Positions 6,913 through 9,811 of a DNA stretch of 9,811 bases are shown here, piece after piece. The notes under the pieces are model-generated. The model was not told the origin of the DNA, searched no databases, and saw nothing but the letters and a program-made list of their open reading frames with translations. A program made the position numbers and the translations under genes. Within the stretch, counting starts at the first letter, position 1. Each line of letters starts with the position of its first letter. The DNA lies in contig RHCK01000033.1 in assembly GCA_010030605.1 (NCBI GenBank), positions 1 through 9,811 on the forward strand. Reading direction: 5' to 3'. This DNA is from Acidimicrobiia bacterium (GTDB taxonomy: Bacteria > Actinomycetota > Acidimicrobiia > Acidimicrobiales > Ilumatobacteraceae).

Positions 6913-8061
6913 ATGGACCTGCGCGAAACCGCCGAGGAGTCGGCGTTCCGTCTCGAAGCCCGTTCCTGGCTCGAAGCCAACGTTCCCCAAGAACCTCTCC
7001 CCAGTTTCGACACCGCCGAAGGTTTCGCGCGCCATCGCGAGTGGGAAAGGAAGTTGTACGCCGGTCGTTGGTCGGCCGTTTCATGGCCCGAGCAGTACGG
7101 AGGACGCGGAGCCGACTACATCAAGTGGCTCATCTTCGAAGAGGAGTATTACCGCGCCGGCGCACCGGGTCGCGTCAATCAGAACGGCATCTTCCTTCTC
7201 GGTCCCACCATCATGGAAGTGGGCACCGACGCCCAAAAGTCACGGTTCCTGCCCACGATGGCATCGTCGGAGATCGTGTGGGGTCAGGCCTGGAGTGAAC
7301 CGAACGCCGGAAGCGACCTCGCGGGTATCAAGAGCAAAGCGACGCGCGACGGTGACGACTGGATCTTGAACGGTCAAAAGATCTGGGCCAGTCGCGCGGT
7401 GTGGGCGGACTGGTGCTTCGGCATTTTTCGCACCGATCCCGAAGCGGAACGGCATCGCGGCCTGACGTTCATCCTGTGTCCTCTCGATTTGCCCGGCATC
7501 ACCGTGCGGCCGATCGCACAGCTCGATGGCGACACGGGTTTCGCCGAGATCTTCTTCGACGACGTTCGCGTTCCGGTGGAGAACACCCTGGGCGAGGTCA
7601 ACAAGGGCTGGAACGTGGCGATGGCCACGGCCGGATTCGAACGCGGCGTGAGTTTGCGCAGTCCGGCACGCTTCAGCGAAGCCGTGAATCGTTTGGTCGC
7701 GTTGTGGAAGCGTCTCGGCGACAAGTCCGACACGGCGCTGTCGGACGCGGTGACCGATGTCTGGATGCAGGCCGAGGGATACCGACTGCACACCTATCAG
7801 ACGGTCACCGGCATGCTCGAGGGTCGTCCCATCGGCGCCGAAGCCAGCCTGAACAAGATCTTCTGGAGCGAAATGGACGTGCGCATCCACGAGATCGCTC
7901 TGCAAATCATCGGGCCGGAGGCCGAACGCATGGAGGGTCCGCTCGAGCGATGGGTGGACGGATTCCTGTTCTCCCTCAGCGGTCCGATCTATGCCGGCAC
8001 CAACGAGATTCAGCGCAACATCATCGCCGACCGCGTGTTGCAGTTGCCCAAGGGGATGTGA
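6913..8061 (+). CDS. Acyl-CoA dehydrogenase, FadE-like, probable one half of a heteromeric pair
   Basis: FAD-dependent acyl-CoA dehydrogenase introducing a 2,3-double bond into an acyl-CoA thioester. All 382 residues fit the family: an N-terminal helical domain, the flavin/substrate-contacting QAWSEPNAGSDLAG (125-138) and NGQKIWAS (153-160), the beta-domain segment GDTGFAEIFFDDVRVP (206-221), and C-terminal IYAGTNEIQRNIIADRVLQLPKG (359-381). At the position of the MCAD catalytic Glu (YEGT) it has Ala361 (YAGT), as many actinobacterial FadE proteins do, so the base must lie elsewhere or in the partner. ATG 6913 is preceded by AAGG ten bases upstream. The gene is followed after four bases by a second, shorter dehydrogenase-like gene. 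Such adjacent pairs form alpha2beta2 enzymes in steroid side-chain degradation (FadE28-FadE29 type); the same is inferred here. Confidence 0.93.
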   Translation: MDLRETAEESAFRLEARSWLEANVPQEPLPSFDTAEGFARHREWERKLYAGRWSAVSWPEQYGGRGADYIKWLIFEEEYYRAGAPGRVNQNGIFLLGPTIMEVGTDAQKSRFLPTMASSEIVWGQAWSEPNAGSDLAGIKSKATRDGDDWILNGQKIWASRAVWADWCFGIFRTDPEAERHRGLTFILCPLDLPGITVRPIAQLDGDTGFAEIFFDDVRVPVENTLGEVNKGWNVAMATAGFERGVSLRSPARFSEAVNRLVALWKRLGDKSDTALSDAVTDVWMQAEGYRLHTYQTVTGMLEGRPIGAEASLNKIFWSEMDVRIHEIALQIIGPEAERMEGPLERWVDGFLFSLSGPIYAGTNEIQRNIIADRVLQLPKGM

Positions 8062-8065
8062 CGCG

Positions 8066-9454
8066 ATGAAGTTCTCGTTCAATGAAGATCAGCGTCTCTT
8101 CGCCGAAGGACTGCGCGAATTACTGAACAACGAATGCCCGGCGACTCTCGTGCGCGAGGTGTGGGAAGACGGTTCCGGCCACTCCCCGGCGTTGTGGTCG
8201 CATCTCGCGGGAATGGGCGTGCTGGCGATGTTGGCCCCGGAAGCCGATGGTGGCATGGGCGGAACGTTCGTCGATGCCATCTTGTTGTTCCAGGAGCTCG
8301 GCCGTGCGGCGGTCCCGGGACCGGTGCTCGAACACATGGCGGTGGCGGTTCCCGCGTTGTCGAGCTCATCATTCGGCGCCGATCTCGTGTCGGGTACCTC
8401 CATCGGTACCACATGGGTCGACGGATCTCCGTACGTCGCTCACGCCGGAGTCGCGAACCTCATCGTGGGCGATGGTCGCGTGATCACCGGGTTCGCGACC
8501 AACGATGCTCACGGCATGGATGGCGGACGTCGACTCGCGACGGTGTCCGGTGGCGATATCACCTCGATCCGCACCTCGGTCCTCGGTGTCTCACCGTTCG
8601 ATGCGATGGCTCTGGCGAGCGCCGCGTATCTGATCGGACTTTCCGAGCGCATGATCGAGATGGCCGCGGAATACGCGCGGGTGCGCGAACAGTTCGGTAA
8701 GCCGATCGGCTCGTTCCAAGCGGTGAAGCACCTGATGTCCGACGCGTTGCTCAAGGTCGAATTCGCCAAAGCACCGACGTATCGAGCCGCGTTCTCGGCC
8801 TCCATCGGAGCGGACACGACCGTTCGCGACATCAGCATGGCCAAGGCGTTGGCCAGCGAAGCCGCCTATCGAACCAGTCGCAGCACCATGCAGGTGCACG
8901 GTGGCATCGGGTACACGTGGGAAGCCGACCTGCAACTCTGGATGAAGAAGGCCTGGGCGATCATGCGCGCCCACGGAGATGCGACGTTGCTGGGTTATCT
9001 GTTCGCACTCATGCTCGTCGCCACCGCGGTGAGGTTGTTCATCCCGATGTCGGCCGACGGTCGTGATGTCATCACCGTCGTCGCGGCCGTGGCACTGGTG
9101 CTCATCGGTCTCGTCACCGGCACCTTGGCCGGTTTGCTCGGAATCGGCGGCGGGGTTGTCATGGTTCCCGCCATGGTGGTCTTCTTCAGCGAATTGAACG
9201 TGGTTGCCAAGGGCACGTCGGTCGCGGTCATCATCCCCACGTCGATCATGGGGACGTGGCGCAATTGGAAGGCCGACAACGTCGACCTACGTGTCGCCGG
9301 AATCGTCGGCGTGGCCGGCATCGTGTCGGCCATCGGAGGCGGAATCATCGCCGACCACATGTCGCAGGACCTGTCGAACATTCTGTTCGCGTCGTTGGTG
9401 CTGGTCGTGGCGATGCGAATGATCTTCGATCTGCGACGCGACTCGACGAACTGA
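8066..9454 (+). CDS. Acyl-CoA dehydrogenase partner fused in frame to C-terminal half of TauE/SafE permease
   Basis: Residues 1-307 are a small FadE-type dehydrogenase subunit: KFSFNEDQRLFAEGLRELL start, REQFGKPIGSFQAVKH (207-222) and MQVHGGIGYTWEADLQLWMKKAW (275-297). Partners of this kind normally end within about 10-20 residues of HGDAT, usually with a polar Arg-rich helix. Instead, from residue 308 (about base 8987) the frame runs into LLGYLFALMLVATAVRLF and then the conserved half-repeat of TauE/SafE (DUF81) permeases, TGTLAGLLGIGGGVVMVP (351-368) and KGTSVAVIIPTSIMGTW (382-398), with four to five membrane spans, ending at 462. The permease's own N-terminal half is absent. This looks like a deletion that removed the dehydrogenase tail, any spacer, and about 100 permease residues; an assembly join is the other explanation. 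ATG 8066 follows AAGGGG (8050-8055). The dehydrogenase half may still pair with the upstream subunit; transport by the half-permease is doubtful. Confidence 0.88.
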   Translation: MKFSFNEDQRLFAEGLRELLNNECPATLVREVWEDGSGHSPALWSHLAGMGVLAMLAPEADGGMGGTFVDAILLFQELGRAAVPGPVLEHMAVAVPALSSSSFGADLVSGTSIGTTWVDGSPYVAHAGVANLIVGDGRVITGFATNDAHGMDGGRRLATVSGGDITSIRTSVLGVSPFDAMALASAAYLIGLSERMIEMAAEYARVREQFGKPIGSFQAVKHLMSDALLKVEFAKAPTYRAAFSASIGADTTVRDISMAKALASEAAYRTSRSTMQVHGGIGYTWEADLQLWMKKAWAIMRAHGDATLLGYLFALMLVATAVRLFIPMSADGRDVITVVAAVALVLIGLVTGTLAGLLGIGGGVVMVPAMVVFFSELNVVAKGTSVAVIIPTSIMGTWRNWKADNVDLRVAGIVGVAGIVSAIGGGIIADHMSQDLSNILFASLVLVVAMRMIFDLRRDSTN

Positions 9455-9464
9455 ATCACCCGCC

Positions 9465-9498
9465 CGTCGTTCGACTCCTCATCGACATTTCAACGACG
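9465..9498. terminator. Weak candidate terminator between convergent genes
   Basis: CGTCGTT (9465-9471) and AACGACG (9492-9498) form a perfect 7-bp inverted repeat with a 20-base loop in the 35-base gap between convergent genes, extending over the stop of the minus-strand gene. The long loop and missing U-tract make this a low-confidence call. Confidence 0.2.
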
Positions 9499-9811
9499 AT
9501 CGGCGACGACCCGTGCGAGTTCATCGAGCATCGCCGGGTCCGAGGTGGCCGGAACAACGATGAACTCATCGGCTCCGGCGGCCTCGACCTCGTCGAGGAG
9601 ATCGACCAGAGCTTTCGGATCGTGCAGTGGCATCGCCTCCGACAGGCCTTTGGCCAATTCCGGCGAGAACACCTTCAGGTACGCCTCGGCGAAACCCTGC
9701 AACGTCGATTTGGCTCCGTCGCCGAGAGCGACGAAAGATCCGGTGACCAGTCGCGGATGATCGTGTCGTCCCGCATCGGCCCACGCTTTCTCGGTGGCGC
9801 GAAACAGCTTG
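9490..9811 (-). CDS. Luciferase-like (LLM class) flavin oxidoreductase, C-terminal part
   Basis: The open frame enters from the right edge of the window and ends at TGA 9490, giving about 106 C-terminal residues. The stretch KLFRATEKAWADAGR, then HPRLVTGSFVALGDGAKSTL, then the helix-rich DPKALVDLLDEVEAAGADEFIVVPAT, is characteristic of the last part of bacterial luciferase-like, often F420-dependent, oxidoreductases, where it closes the (beta/alpha)8 barrel. The cofactor-binding N-terminal part is outside the window, so FMN versus F420 cannot be decided. An internal ATG at 9702 is only a codon within the gene, because upstream codons continue the domain without a break. Convergent with the dehydrogenase-permease fusion; no functional link is evident. 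Confidence 0.78.
   Translation of the reverse strand, partial: KLFRATEKAWADAGRHDHPRLVTGSFVALGDGAKSTLQGFAEAYLKVFSPELAKGLSEAMPLHDPKALVDLLDEVEAAGADEFIVVPATSDPAMLDELARVVADRR

Noticed and set aside
7991..8065. Upstream start adding 25 residues to the dehydrogenase-permease fusion
   Set aside because: It would overlap the end of the preceding dehydrogenase gene; the family N-terminus begins at ATG 8066, which has a fitting ribosome binding site.
7240..8082. 280-codon minus-strand frame opposite the first dehydrogenase
   Set aside because: Antisense to a gene with full family motifs, and its own product shows no domain.
1..9811. Search for CRISPR arrays, tRNA/rRNA genes, insertion sequences and direct-repeat att sites
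   Set aside because: No regularly spaced repeats, RNA-gene signatures, transposase motifs or terminal inverted repeats were seen; nearly all bases are in protein genes.

Overview
This is a high-GC window with short intergenic gaps and GTG/ATG starts. Its gene families point to an actinobacterium, most plausibly an aquatic Acidimicrobiia-type lineage: paired FadE-like acyl-CoA dehydrogenases, a thiolase-fold/DUF35 pair, a probable F420-type luciferase-like oxidoreductase and an acyltransferase-3/SGNH envelope enzyme. The taxonomic call is inference from gene content and style; no marker gene is present.

Layout. (1) 13-1443 (+): FAD-dependent amine/D-amino-acid oxidase-like enzyme, convergent with the next operon across a hairpin that contains both stop codons. 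(2) 1457-4382 (-): three-gene operon read right to left: a Zn-ribbon/OB-fold (DUF35) protein, a thiolase-fold lipid-transfer-type protein (ATGA overlap), and a classical thiolase. (3) 4396-6834 (-): large membrane acyltransferase with a C-terminal SGNH domain and, before it, what looks like a decayed second SGNH copy. (4) 6913-9454 (+): two acyl-CoA dehydrogenase (ACAD) genes 4 bp apart. The second reads in frame into the C-terminal half of a TauE/SafE permease. (5) 9490-9811 (-): C-terminal part of a luciferase-like monooxygenase, cut by the window edge.

How it fits together. The dehydrogenase pair, the DUF35/thiolase-fold pair and the thiolase look like parts of one acyl-CoA breakdown route: dehydrogenation, then (hydratase not in the window), then retro-aldol or thiolytic cleavage. 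This resembles the steroid side-chain modules of mycolic-acid actinobacteria, but the substrate cannot be read from sequence. A 16-bp palindromic motif occurs twice with one mismatch, once at the promoter of the DUF35 operon and once upstream of the dehydrogenase operon. It therefore looks like the operator of a shared, probably TetR-type, repressor. The acyltransferase gene lies between the two sites and seems functionally unrelated.

The most unusual points are the dehydrogenase-TauE/SafE fusion, the duplicated operator with an apparent leaderless start embedded in it, the tandem SGNH architecture, and the loss of thiolase catalytic residues in the lipid-transfer-type protein.
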